Origin: Paenibacillus sp. FSL R5-0766
Lineage (GTDB): Bacteria > Bacillota > Bacilli > Paenibacillales > Paenibacillaceae
NCBI RefSeq assembly: GCF_037971845.1
Contig: NZ_CP150227.1
Coordinates: forward strand, 3,410,001-3,474,000
DNA: 64,000 bases
Reading direction: 5' to 3'
Shown here: one piece after another, positions 20,666 through 29,020 of the stretch
Position numbering within the stretch: the stretch's first letter is position 1
Layout: each line of letters begins with the position of its first letter
Notes under the pieces: model-generated
The model's database searches: none
What the model was told of the DNA's origin: nothing
Seen by the model: the letters and a program-made list of their open reading frames with translations, nothing else
Program-made: the position numbers and the translations under genes

Positions 20666-20704
20666 GCCATGAACGCGAAATGTTTTTGCGTTTATGGCTT
20701 TTTT
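20666..20704 (+). terminator. Intrinsic terminator immediately before the AraC-GH39 ribosome binding site
   Basis: GCCATGAACGCGAAA pairs with TTTGCGTTTATGGC over 14 bp (with G-U pairs), followed by TTTTTT that runs directly into the GGAGG at 20705. A TATAAT hexamer at 20628-20633 lies upstream. It either ends readthrough transcripts or attenuates the regulator gene. Confidence 0.75.
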
Positions 20705-20715
20705 GGAGGCTTGTT

Positions 20716-23127
20716 ATGAAACTTGTAAACCCGTGGGAAAATATCGCGATTCAACAAATCATCCCTGGAAGCAGCATCCATAATTTTGATGGGAAAGTTC
20801 ATATCCTTTATGTGTTGAAGGGCTCTATCGAAGTTGAAAGTGAAGAGGAATCGATCAAGGTCGAGTCGCCAGGGTTTTATATTTTACCGAGATCCGACTC
20901 CTTTCAGTTGACGTCAACACAGACTCTTTCCTACGATATCGCACTCTATTATAACTATGATAAGAATCAGGGAGACAACGGATACCAGTTCGAGTTTCGT
21001 GGCGATTCGAGAAAAGGCGGGAATGGTAGTGACGAGGAGATGAGTCATCTTGCCAATAAGCTACTGTCCGGATTTTACTTGGAGAAAAACAGCATGTCTG
21101 ACGTCGAGGTATTTAACCTCTACTTCTCAATGTTGAGCTTGCTGGAGAGAAAGTATTATAAGGAAGTTCCCATTCGCAGTAATAAAAATATGCGCAGCCG
21201 AATTGAAGAGATTAAATTCTACCTGGGTAACAACTTCGAGAAAGATATCAAGTTGAAGGAAATCGCCAAGAAGTTCTTCGTATCAGAACAGTATTTGTCA
21301 CGAATATTCTCTGAAATCGTTGGACAATCGTTAAGCGACTATCTGCTGGGGCATCGAATGCGCAACGTGGAAAGACAACTGCTCGAGACAAACGATCCGG
21401 TAACCTCTATTGGATACGAGGCGGGGTTTACGAATATCAATTCCTTCAACAGACTTTTCAAAAAGAAACATGGCATAAGTCCGAGCACATTCCGTAAAAC
21501 GAAGACGCCTAATCCGGTTATTCGGAATATTGAATCAGAGGAATGCGATCAAAAAGAATTAGAAGCCGTTCTGCAGCATGTGAATCAGGAGAAGAAGCGT
21601 AAAATTCGAATAGAAGCTCAGAATAGCGAAGATATAAGGATCTCGTCCGCAATCTTGAATGTAGGACAAGCTTCAAAACTGCTGATGACTGAGTTGAACG
21701 ATCAACTTGCTGTATTTGAAAAGTACAAGATATTTGAATTCTCAAGAGTAAGTGGACTCCTGAACAGAAACATGCTTCGCGTAGAAGGAAATACTCCTGA
21801 TTACGCACTGGTTGCAAAAGCGATCGGAAAGCTTGTGGCCAGAGGCTGGAAGCCGTTTATTGTACTTAATCCTCCCGAAGCTGCCGAAGTCGTTACGAGT
21901 GTTGGTCATAACCATAGAACATACTCCTTGGAAAACTGGCTAAAGGAAATTCAAGAATTGTTCCGTCTGTTACTTAATCAATACGGAAAATCAGCGTTGG
22001 TCCAATGGAAAATCGAAGTGGTCAGACCTAGCCCATGGCATTATGAGACGGGTATTAATCATGGTTGTGAACGTTTCAAGGGAAAACTTCGCAGTTATGA
22101 CTTATCCCTGGATGAAGAATTTGTTAAGTACTACGATGAAGTACGGAAATTACTCAAAAAGGTGGAACCCGGTTTACAGGTTGGGATCGGAGGCATTGTG
22201 TTAGAGAATAAGGAGACTCATCAGCATGGCTTTCTGGCTCATCTTGTGCATGAGGGTATCGAACCAGACTTCTGTGGAATTTCCGCACTGCCGTATTCCA
22301 AAAAGAACAGTACCACTAACGGTAAATCTGCAATCGTCAAGTCAACCAAAGAAAACTATTTATTGATGATGACCCAAAGCCTGATTACGTATCTGGAGGA
22401 TAATCTGAACGTACCAGACCTCTATCTCACCGAATTCAACATTACGTCATCGAGTCGCGATCAGTTGAACGATATGGCATTCAAAGGATTATATATATTT
22501 CACCAACATCTGGGTCTCACTGACCTCTACAAAGGCATTGGATATTGGTTGGTGTCAGATTTTGCTTACCCAAATGAAATTGCGGAGGAAACCATTGAGT
22601 TTAGTGGTGGTCCCGGACTTCTAACCGTGAGTGGCATTCCCAAAATCGGCTTTTATGCCTATGAATTCCTGAACAAACTTGGAAATACATTGCTTTTTCG
22701 GGATTCATCCTTGTTCATCACCAAAAACGAAGATGAGGATATTACAATTTTGGCTTATTTATACGCTCCGGTAGACCCATCATATTTTAGCTCGTTCGAA
22801 AAATACGATATGAACAGTAACAAATTCATCTTTCACAATCCTGCATCCAAAAATATGATATTACAACTATATAACCTGCCTGCAGACTGCCGTAACTACA
22901 GAGCTGTCGTAAAAAAAATAAGCTTCAACGATGGAAATGCGTTAGATGAGGCTTTAAAGATGACCAGTCTGAATTCATTCGACATGGAGACTATAGATTA
23001 CTTAAAAGTCCGGAGTACCCCGGTAACTTACTTGAGACATATCCAGGCTCGTGGGGGAACTCTGGAAATGGATATTAAGATTGAGCCTCAACAGATACTC
23101 TGTATTACGTTGGAGCGAATGTATTGA
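20716..23127 (+). CDS. AraC family regulator fused to a degenerate GH39-like domain
   Basis: The 803-aa protein has an N-terminal cupin sensor (about 1-100), an AraC double helix-turn-helix (about 160-270; LKEIAKKFFVSEQYLSRIFSEIVG, IGYEAGFTNINSFNRLFKKKHGISPSTFRK) and a ~500-residue C-terminal GH39-like TIM barrel plus beta domain. In the barrel, the family motif EVWNEP is EVVRPS (R437-P438-S439), so the acid/base Glu is absent, while the nucleophile position survives in LTEFNIT (E573). It is therefore more likely a sugar-binding sensor than an enzyme. ATG 20716 follows GGAGG by six bases. Lying between the EIIBC/GH1 and EIIA genes, it probably controls this PTS module, replacing LicT-type antitermination. 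Confidence 0.85.
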   Translation: MKLVNPWENIAIQQIIPGSSIHNFDGKVHILYVLKGSIEVESEEESIKVESPGFYILPRSDSFQLTSTQTLSYDIALYYNYDKNQGDNGYQFEFRGDSRKGGNGSDEEMSHLANKLLSGFYLEKNSMSDVEVFNLYFSMLSLLERKYYKEVPIRSNKNMRSRIEEIKFYLGNNFEKDIKLKEIAKKFFVSEQYLSRIFSEIVGQSLSDYLLGHRMRNVERQLLETNDPVTSIGYEAGFTNINSFNRLFKKKHGISPSTFRKTKTPNPVIRNIESEECDQKELEAVLQHVNQEKKRKIRIEAQNSEDIRISSAILNVGQASKLLMTELNDQLAVFEKYKIFEFSRVSGLLNRNMLRVEGNTPDYALVAKAIGKLVARGWKPFIVLNPPEAAEVVTSVGHNHRTYSLENWLKEIQELFRLLLNQYGKSALVQWKIEVVRPSPWHYETGINHGCERFKGKLRSYDLSLDEEFVKYYDEVRKLLKKVEPGLQVGIGGIVLENKETHQHGFLAHLVHEGIEPDFCGISALPYSKKNSTTNGKSAIVKSTKENYLLMMTQSLITYLEDNLNVPDLYLTEFNITSSSRDQLNDMAFKGLYIFHQHLGLTDLYKGIGYWLVSDFAYPNEIAEETIEFSGGPGLLTVSGIPKIGFYAYEFLNKLGNTLLFRDSSLFITKNEDEDITILAYLYAPVDPSYFSSFEKYDMNSNKFIFHNPASKNMILQLYNLPADCRNYRAVVKKISFNDGNALDEALKMTSLNSFDMETIDYLKVRSTPVTYLRHIQARGGTLEMDIKIEPQQILCITLERMY

Positions 23128-23250
23128 GAACTATATTTTCTAATCATTAGGTTGTATGTATATAAGTAATTGCTCTAAATTAACCATCAAGTCTTAGAGA
23201 AATTAACATCATCAAGATTGTAGGAGTAATTAGTAGGTAAAATGCAATCT

Positions 23251-23279
23251 TTGTTATGAAAAAGTAACTAAAATATGAT
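23251..23279 (+). promoter_or_regulatory. SigA-type promoter of the EIIA gene
   Basis: TTGTTA and TATGAT are spaced by 17 bp. A cre-like motif begins right after the -10 box, near the expected start point. Confidence 0.6.
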
Positions 23280-23294
23280 ATGTAATCGGTTACT
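23280..23294 (+). promoter_or_regulatory. cre-like CcpA operator before EIIA
   Basis: ATGTAATCGGTTACT differs from the relaxed consensus TGWNANCGNTNWCA only at its last base. Its location over the start point fits repression. It also contains the palindrome GTAATCGGTTAC and could be a site for another regulator. Confidence 0.4.
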
Positions 23295-23315
23295 TCAGTC
23301 CAAAAAATCGGATAA

Positions 23316-23365
23316 ACCCCATGTTGAGATTACAAGTATAAGTTATTAAATTATTAACATGGGGT
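23316..23365 (+). other. Perfect 10-bp inverted repeat in the EIIA leader
   Basis: ACCCCATGTT (23316-23325) and AACATGGGGT (23356-23365) are exact complements across a 30-nt A/T-rich loop. There is no T-run, so it is not a terminator. It ends 12 bases before the AGGAGG of the EIIA gene and could affect translation or mRNA stability. Confidence 0.5.
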
Positions 23366-23391
23366 ACGAAGTGAAACAGGAGGAATGGCTT

Positions 23392-23949
23392 TTGTTTAAG
23401 AAAATGAGTGCATTATTTAGAACTGAGAAACAACCACAAGAGCAACAAAGTACAACAGTTGTTGCAGATGAAGTTCAACCATCTATTTCTGACGAAATAC
23501 TGCTTAGTCCTATGATCGGGCAATTAATTCCATTGAGTGATGTAAAAGATCCTGCTTTTGCTATGGGGGCTATGGGGGATGGAATCGCTATTGAACCCAT
23601 GGAAGGAAAGGTTTTATCACCAGTAGATGGTGTTATTATGAATACGCCTAAATCCAAACATTCATTATTTATCAATAGTAAGAATGGCGCAGAAATATTA
23701 ATTCATGTTGGGATAGATACGGTTAAGCTTAAAGGAGAGCATTTCAATGTTCTGGTTCATGTAGGACAACAGATAAAAGCTGGAGATTTACTTATTGAAT
23801 TTGATTTAAACATGATAAAGCAGAGTGGGTATGAAGTAACTACACCGATAATTATTACGAATAGTTCGAACTACTCTCAGATTGAAAAAAACGAATATAA
23901 AAAAGTAATTATCGGCGAACAAATCCTGCAACTACATGCCGAAGTTTAA
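23392..23949 (+). CDS. PTS EIIA component (glucose/beta-glucoside family)
   Basis: This 185-aa cytoplasmic phosphocarrier passes phosphate from HPr to an EIIB domain. The phospho-His is H105 in EILIHVGIDTVKLKGEHF, preceded by the family block LSPVDGVIMNTPKSKHSL. A ~40-residue polar N-terminus precedes the domain. I choose the TTG at 23392, eight bases after a perfect AGGAGG; the in-frame ATG at 23359 has no ribosome binding site and sits in the leader inverted repeat. Since the EIIBC at 17385 lacks an EIIA, this gene very likely completes it, though it has its own promoter and terminator. Confidence 0.88.
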   Translation: MFKKMSALFRTEKQPQEQQSTTVVADEVQPSISDEILLSPMIGQLIPLSDVKDPAFAMGAMGDGIAIEPMEGKVLSPVDGVIMNTPKSKHSLFINSKNGAEILIHVGIDTVKLKGEHFNVLVHVGQQIKAGDLLIEFDLNMIKQSGYEVTTPIIITNSSNYSQIEKNEYKKVIIGEQILQLHAEV

Positions 23950-23986
23950 ATTTACTAATATAGAGTGCAATAGCATATCCCATATA

Positions 23987-24011
23987 AAGCCGCTGTCATA
24001 GCGGTTTTTTT
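23987..24011 (+). terminator. Rho-independent terminator after EIIA
   Basis: The stem CCGCT/AGCGG with a GTCAT loop is followed by seven T. Confidence 0.8.
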
Positions 24012-24066
24012 GGTATGTACATAAGTTCGTTTACTCTTGAGTGCACCAACCCGAAGGCAGAAAAGA

Positions 24067-24106
24067 TGCAAAAGACTGATCCATCTGCTGGAATCAGTCT
24101 TTTGCA
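24067..24106. terminator. Strong hairpin between convergent genes
   Basis: TGCAAAAGACTGAT and ATCAGTCTTTTGCA form a 14-bp perfect stem. On the minus strand it follows the TetR stop and leads into TCTTTTCT, so it should terminate the MFS-TetR operon. Confidence 0.75.
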
Positions 24107-24122
24107 CTTTCTGGATATGCCG

Positions 24123-24767
24123 TCACTCATGTATTTCCTCGCTACAGACAAAATGGAGCAGCATCTTCACAAACTGCTCCCTGATCCGTGTATCCATTTC
24201 ATCGGATTTGGACGGATCGATCTTAACGATCCTCTGTAGCATACCCATCATCGTTGTGAAGATGAATTGAGCAAGCTCGAGTGGGGGGGACGGATTCTTG
24301 ATACTGCCGTCAGCAACGCCTGTAGTTAAAGCATGCAAGAGGAAATGGTCTTCTTTCCCGTGCTGGTTGAACTTATCATACTTTTCTCTTAATTCAGGAC
24401 TAAAATCATACATCTCATAGTTGATATCAAATAATTGAATAAACCGGATGTAGTCTGGATGATCCTGGGCAAACACAACCCATACATTCAACATGACCTT
24501 AAGTTGTTCTCGCCCGTTCATGTCCTTCGTTGATGTACGACTAATCTCATCTGTTAAATGTTCGATCAGTTGCATCTGAATGGCTAGAAGAAGCTCAGCC
24601 ATAGACTGAAAATGTTTATAAAAGGTCACTCTACTAAGTTCAGCTTTCGTACATACATCCTTAATCTTCACCTGGAGCAATCCATATTTCAAAAAAAGCT
24701 CCTTACCTGCTGCAATCAAATCATCACGATGTTTATTTCCCAATTGTTGATGCCAGTTTTCATTCAC
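24123..24767 (-). CDS. TetR family transcriptional regulator
   Basis: The 214-aa protein has an N-terminal TetR helix-turn-helix (about residues 15-62; AAGKELFLKYGLLQVKIKDVCTKAELSRVTFYKHF) and a helical ligand-binding domain. Its GTG start overlaps the end of the MFS exporter gene by 8 nt, so the two are translationally coupled. A palindrome upstream of the exporter (26000-26014) is a candidate operator. It probably represses this operon until the exporter's substrate appears. Confidence 0.88.
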   Translation of the reverse strand: MNENWHQQLGNKHRDDLIAAGKELFLKYGLLQVKIKDVCTKAELSRVTFYKHFQSMAELLLAIQMQLIEHLTDEISRTSTKDMNGREQLKVMLNVWVVFAQDHPDYIRFIQLFDINYEMYDFSPELREKYDKFNQHGKEDHFLLHALTTGVADGSIKNPSPPLELAQFIFTTMMGMLQRIVKIDPSKSDEMDTRIREQFVKMLLHFVCSEEIHE

Positions 24768-25971
24768 TTGTATACAATTGTCCTTTCTTCGAACGAAATG
24801 CGTTCAAGGTCAGTCCGAGAGAAGCGAGCAGCATAATTGCACCAAAAATATACGGGAAGTTTATGTTTTTGTCAAACAATAGTCCTGCGATCAGCGGCCC
24901 AATCACCGTTCCGAGACTGGAAAATGTGGTGTTCAGACCGGATGCATAACCTTGCCGATCTCCCGCATTCTTGGATATTAACGTGCTGACCGAAGGTCGC
25001 AAAAACGAATTAAAGGCAAAGAATAACGCAGAAGCGAACAACAGAAACACAAGGTTGACTTTAATTAACATTAACAATAAAGCTATAGGTGTGATTATCA
25101 AGGAGAGACGGATCAACTTAATTTCACCGATTCTCTGTACGAACCAATCCAAAAGCCAGATCTGAACAACGATACCGATAATCGCGCCCAAGGTAATAAT
25201 GATGGAGATTGTTGCAGCATCAAATCCATATTTTTGCTCTGCAAAAAGAGCGAATACCGTCTCATAACTCATGAGGCCAAAGGTCATGACAAGCAATACA
25301 ATCAAATATTTGAAATAGGGGACTTTAAAAGAACTCCAGATTTTTTTGCCCAAGTGATCTCCTTTTTGAAGACGGATGGAGACCGTTCTTTTCTCCGGGG
25401 GAAGTGTCTCAGGCAATAGCAACGTCATTAGGGCCGCAATCAGTCCCAGCCCCGCTGCGAAGAAATAGGGCATGCGAATGCCCATCTCGGCGATGAGACC
25501 GCCCAGACCAGGTCCCAGAACCATCCCCAAGTTCATAGCTGCGCCGAAATAGCCCATGCCTTTTGCACGTGTTTCTGGCGTTGTAATATCGGCGACATAT
25601 GCGAGGTTGGCAGGAACCATTAAACCAAGACTGATTCCACCGATAAAGCGTGCGACATAGAGGAACGGTAATGACGTCGACAGCGCAAATATGATATCTG
25701 AGATGACAGACAGAAACATACCTGCGATGATCAACTTTTTGCGTCCAAATCGATCAGACAGTTGTCCCCCGAGAGGTGAAAAGAAGAATTGAGCCGCACC
25801 AAAGGCGGCAACTAAAAATCCTGCTACTGTGCCTCCCGCATGAAAAAGCTTCAAATACTCTGGCAATATGGGGATGATCATGCCTTGCCCCAATAAAGCG
25901 ATAAACAGATTTAACATCAGAATGAACAGTGGAAAGCGAACTGATTTTGGTAATGTACTCATGTACGTCAT
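24760..25971 (-). CDS. MFS multidrug-type exporter (12 membrane segments)
   Basis: The 403-aa protein shows the major facilitator pattern of drug:H+ antiporter family 1: GGQLSDRFGRKK (motif A, loop 2-3) and AAMNLGMVLGPGLGGL (motif C, typical of exporters), with about twelve membrane spans. It resembles NorA/Bmr-like and TetA-like pumps. It is first gene of an operon with the TetR regulator. The start is ATG 25971 after GAAGGGG; the in-frame ATG at 25962 is possible and has a longer spacer. The substrate is unknown. Confidence 0.88.
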   Translation of the reverse strand: MTYMSTLPKSVRFPLFILMLNLFIALLGQGMIIPILPEYLKLFHAGGTVAGFLVAAFGAAQFFFSPLGGQLSDRFGRKKLIIAGMFLSVISDIIFALSTSLPFLYVARFIGGISLGLMVPANLAYVADITTPETRAKGMGYFGAAMNLGMVLGPGLGGLIAEMGIRMPYFFAAGLGLIAALMTLLLPETLPPEKRTVSIRLQKGDHLGKKIWSSFKVPYFKYLIVLLVMTFGLMSYETVFALFAEQKYGFDAATISIIITLGAIIGIVVQIWLLDWFVQRIGEIKLIRLSLIITPIALLLMLIKVNLVFLLFASALFFAFNSFLRPSVSTLISKNAGDRQGYASGLNTTFSSLGTVIGPLIAGLLFDKNINFPYIFGAIMLLASLGLTLNAFRSKKGQLYTSE

Positions 25972-25999
25972 TAACCCCTTCGTTTACAACTTGTTAACC

Positions 26000-26014
26000 T
26001 TTACATCGTGTAAA
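26000..26014. promoter_or_regulatory. Candidate TetR operator
   Basis: TTTACA-TCG-TGTAAA is a perfect inverted repeat 28 bp upstream of the MFS start. A further TTTACA lies at 25983-25988. The location fits autorepression by the TetR protein. Confidence 0.55.
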
Positions 26015-26112
26015 CCATTTTAAATGATTTGAAGGAAATATGTAAATCTTTTTTTTAATGAAGCAGTCTGATGAGTAGAGTTATAATTGAATTCATATGG
26101 AGGTGGGAACAC

Positions 26113-26535
26113 GTGAAATTAGAGGAATTGTTTACGGTACATGTGAACATCGAAGAATCATTTGATTTGCAGAATAGCGAAGATGATTCGGTTGTCATGA
26201 TTACTTTTACAGGCAGCGTAACCGGAAAGTACTTTGAAGGAATCGTGCTGGGTGGAGGAGTGGATACGCAGATCATCGGGAAGAATGGTGGTCCGCATAC
26301 TCTATCGGCAAGATACATGCTCCAAGGCAAGGACTACACAGGGCATACATGCAAAATTTATATCGAAAATAACGGAATCATCGATAAAACGCTGAAAACT
26401 GCTTTATTTCGTACTTCCCCCAAGATGATTACAGACAGCAAAGCCTTATCCTTCTTGAATCGTGAGACACTTGTTGGAGAAGGTCATCCGACGGAGTCCG
26501 GAGTAGATATAAAAATATATAGAAAACCGCTGTAA
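26113..26535 (+). CDS. DUF3237 family protein
   Basis: The 140-aa protein resembles DUF3237 members, small beta-barrel proteins of unknown role: central GKYFEGIVLGGGVDTQIIGKNG and LSARYMLQGKDYTGHTCKIYIENNG, and a C-terminal DSKALSFLNRETLVGEG. No signal or membrane segment is seen. The GTG at 26113 follows GGAGG by nine bases; the in-frame ATG at 26071 lacks a ribosome binding site. It is divergent from the MFS operon and followed by its own terminator. Confidence 0.8.
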   Translation: MKLEELFTVHVNIEESFDLQNSEDDSVVMITFTGSVTGKYFEGIVLGGGVDTQIIGKNGGPHTLSARYMLQGKDYTGHTCKIYIENNGIIDKTLKTALFRTSPKMITDSKALSFLNRETLVGEGHPTESGVDIKIYRKPL

Positions 26536-26602
26536 TGCGGGATAAATAGCAATTATTTGTTTATTGTATGGCAGAGAAGATAGCTTTTTATAATGAAAAG
26601 TC

Positions 26603-26630
26603 AGAGTCGCTAAATAATGCGGCTCTTTTT
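26603..26630 (+). terminator. Rho-independent terminator
   Basis: AGAGTCGC and GCGGCTCT (one G-U) enclose an 8-nt loop and are followed by TTTTT. Confidence 0.75.
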
Positions 26631-26776
26631 GTGTATGAGACTTTACGTCAATTTTTATATGTATTTTTTTACAATCAATTAACATAGGATGGATACTGCG
26701 CAGACACTTCTCACCTATAGTATGATGAGCGAAAATAAAACTAATACGAGCATATCAAGGGAGAAAACGATTCAAT

Positions 26777-28357
26777 ATGATGATCAAAAAAATCGGGATT
26801 TCAGTAGCATCACTCGCCATGTTAACGTCTGTAAGTGTGTTTGACGTATATGGTGCAGGCTCCAAACGCATGATCGAAGTTTCCGAACAATCGGCTAATG
26901 TGGTCGTGAACGGACAAAGGGTGGAAGGAGAGTCGTTTCTCTACAATGGAGTTACTTATGTACCGGCAAGAGCTGTTGGAGAGGCCCTGGGGCAAGATGT
27001 AGACTGGGATAACAACACCCAATCGGTATTTGTTGGAGCAAAAATGAACGATCAGCAGGGATACCGCGGCACCAAAACGCCATATCCTTTTAAGGCAACA
27101 AGTTATACAAAAGCTCCTAATGGATATGAACCCGTATTTATTAACTACATAGGGAGACACGGTTCCAGACATCTATCCAGTTCCAAATACGACAAGACGC
27201 TCTTTGAACTGCTTGACATCGCTGAGAAGGATGGGCAGGCTACCAATCTCGGCAAAGAGTTGAAGAAGGAAATTGGCAAACTGATGAAGGTTGAAAAAGA
27301 CCATTATGGATTGTTATCCACTACGGGTGGAGAAGAACTGAAAGGAATAGGAACCAGAGTTGGGCAGAATTTCAGAGAACTATTTACATCAGATAAAAAA
27401 GTAATCGCTCAAGCGACCTTCAAAGATCGAACGCCCCAGAGCAGAGATCAGTTTATTGACGGGTTAGAGGAAAGCTTGGGAGATAACAAGGTAGACATTC
27501 TGGCTTCAGCCTTTGAAGAAGGGAAAGACCCCTATCTACGGCCCTACGACCTAGCTACGAAGTATAACGAGTACGTAGAAGATGGAGACTGGGTTAAGTT
27601 ATACGAGGATTATGTCACACAGAGCACGGGAACGCGTTATGCAAAAGAGGTCCTTCTGCAATTTTTCTCTGAAGACTTTTATGAGAGATTGAATTCTGGA
27701 GAGTTTGAATTGAAGGATGAGAAAGGAAAAGTGAAGCTCAGCAACCCTAGCGAGGCTGCTTCTAATTTATACGAACTGTACATCATTTCTTCAAATATTA
27801 AAGGAGAAGGTGACTTTGAATTCGGGCGGTATTTTACGACCAATCAGTTAAGTTGGTACGAGAGCGTTGATAATATCAATGACTTTTATGAAAAAGGTCC
27901 ATCTTTAACGTCAACAGATCTGCCGCAGAATATCATTGCACCTCTGGTCAAAGAGTTGATCGTGTCTACCGAACAGTCCATTCAGCAGAAAGACACGGCT
28001 GGTATATTTCGTTTTGCTCACGCAGAAACCATCATTCCATTATCTTCATTCCTGGATATCGCCGGAGCTAATGTGAGTATTGATAAACCGCAGGACGTGA
28101 CCCAAAACTGGAATGGCTCGGTTATCTCACCGATGGGGGCAAATATCCAATGGATTCTGTATTCCAATGGTAAGGATATTCTCGTAAAAATGCTTAGAAA
28201 TGAAGAAGAGATTGCCTTCCCGATTGAAACAAAGACCTATCCGTACTATAAATGGGAAGATGTGAAGACATATTACGAAAACAAACTGCAGAAGGTAGGC
28301 TTAAGCTTGGACAGCAGTTTGGAAGACAATATCGAGCTTTTACAGAAAGAATTCTAG
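26777..28357 (+). CDS. Secreted histidine-acid phosphatase (MINPP/phytase-like) with amine-oxidase-type N-domain
   Basis: The 526-aa protein has a signal peptide (cleavage near VYGAGS), a copper-amine-oxidase-like N-terminal domain (about 30-85; VVVNGQRVEGESFLYNGVTYVPARAVGEALG) common in Paenibacillus exoproteins, and a clade-2 histidine phosphatase domain. The catalytic RHG box is GRHGSRH (R127, H128) and the distal motif is H415-A-E417 (RFAHAET), where the family has HD or HAE. HAE is typical of multiple inositol-polyphosphate phosphatases, so phytate-like substrates are plausible. AGGGAGA precedes tandem ATG codons at 26777 and 26780. A terminator follows. Confidence 0.85.
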   Translation: MMIKKIGISVASLAMLTSVSVFDVYGAGSKRMIEVSEQSANVVVNGQRVEGESFLYNGVTYVPARAVGEALGQDVDWDNNTQSVFVGAKMNDQQGYRGTKTPYPFKATSYTKAPNGYEPVFINYIGRHGSRHLSSSKYDKTLFELLDIAEKDGQATNLGKELKKEIGKLMKVEKDHYGLLSTTGGEELKGIGTRVGQNFRELFTSDKKVIAQATFKDRTPQSRDQFIDGLEESLGDNKVDILASAFEEGKDPYLRPYDLATKYNEYVEDGDWVKLYEDYVTQSTGTRYAKEVLLQFFSEDFYERLNSGEFELKDEKGKVKLSNPSEAASNLYELYIISSNIKGEGDFEFGRYFTTNQLSWYESVDNINDFYEKGPSLTSTDLPQNIIAPLVKELIVSTEQSIQQKDTAGIFRFAHAETIIPLSSFLDIAGANVSIDKPQDVTQNWNGSVISPMGANIQWILYSNGKDILVKMLRNEEEIAFPIETKTYPYYKWEDVKTYYENKLQKVGLSLDSSLEDNIELLQKEF

Positions 28358-28390
28358 TTGGTGAACCCATATCAATTGTGGATGAACATG

Positions 28391-28428
28391 AAGAAAGCAA
28401 CTCCTAAACGGGGCTGCTTTCTTTTTTT
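28391..28428 (+). terminator. Rho-independent terminator after the phosphatase gene
   Basis: GAAAGCA and TGCTTTC form the stem and seven T follow. Confidence 0.75.
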
Positions 28429-28462
28429 ATTTGGAACGAAAAGAATGAACGCAAAAAAATCC

Positions 28463-28491
28463 TAAAACAAAATGTGACCAAATGCCGTCCG
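28463..28491 (+). promoter_or_regulatory. Candidate ECF-sigma promoter (autoregulatory)
   Basis: TAAAAC, a 17-bp gap and CGTCCG resemble ECF promoters (AAC in the -35 and CGTC in the -10). It lies 40 bp before the sigma-factor gene, as expected for autoregulation. It rests on pattern only. Confidence 0.35.
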
Positions 28492-28528
28492 TAAGAGTGT
28501 TAGAGGTATAAAGGAGGGCATAACAACC

Positions 28529-29020
28529 ATGCAGCGATCAGTGCCCCAGCTGGGCGATCATGTGATGAAAGTTTATGAGACATACGCAGATACGCTGTTC
28601 CGGATTGCCATGGTGCACCTCGGCAGACGGGAAGACGCGGAGGAAGCCACTCAGGATACCTTCATCAAACTAATAGAAAAAGCCCCTACGTTCAACGATG
28701 CGGAGCATCAGAAAGCATGGTTGATTCGGGTCATCACCAATCATTGCAAATCCTTATTAGGCAGAGGCTGGCGTAAACGGGAGGTCAAGCTGGAGGGAGT
28801 CGATCCTCTTACAACAGACAACCCTGAAGATCACGCGCTGATCGAACTCGTGCTGTCACTGCCTGTCAAGTATAGATCAGTGGTTCATCTGTATTATTAC
28901 GAAGATTATCCGATCCGAGAAATCAGCGAGATCCTGGAGATTAGCGAATCAGCGGTGAAAATGAGATTGAAACGTGGCAGACAGCTGTTAAAACTGGAGC
29001 TGGAAGGAGAGGAACTGTAA
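28529..29020 (+). CDS. ECF-type RNA polymerase sigma factor
   Basis: The 163-aa protein has sigma region 2 (about 12-80; YADTLFRIAMVHLGRREDAEEATQDTFIKL) and region 4 (about 105-158; LPVKYRSVVHLYYYEDYPIREISEILEISESAVKMRLKRGRQLL), with the short linker of group 4 (ECF) sigmas. GGAGG lies 11 bases before the ATG. The next gene starts within its stop codon (TAATG) and encodes a one-span membrane protein, the standard sigma/anti-sigma arrangement. The regulon is unknown. Confidence 0.93.
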   Translation: MQRSVPQLGDHVMKVYETYADTLFRIAMVHLGRREDAEEATQDTFIKLIEKAPTFNDAEHQKAWLIRVITNHCKSLLGRGWRKREVKLEGVDPLTTDNPEDHALIELVLSLPVKYRSVVHLYYYEDYPIREISEILEISESAVKMRLKRGRQLLKLELEGEEL

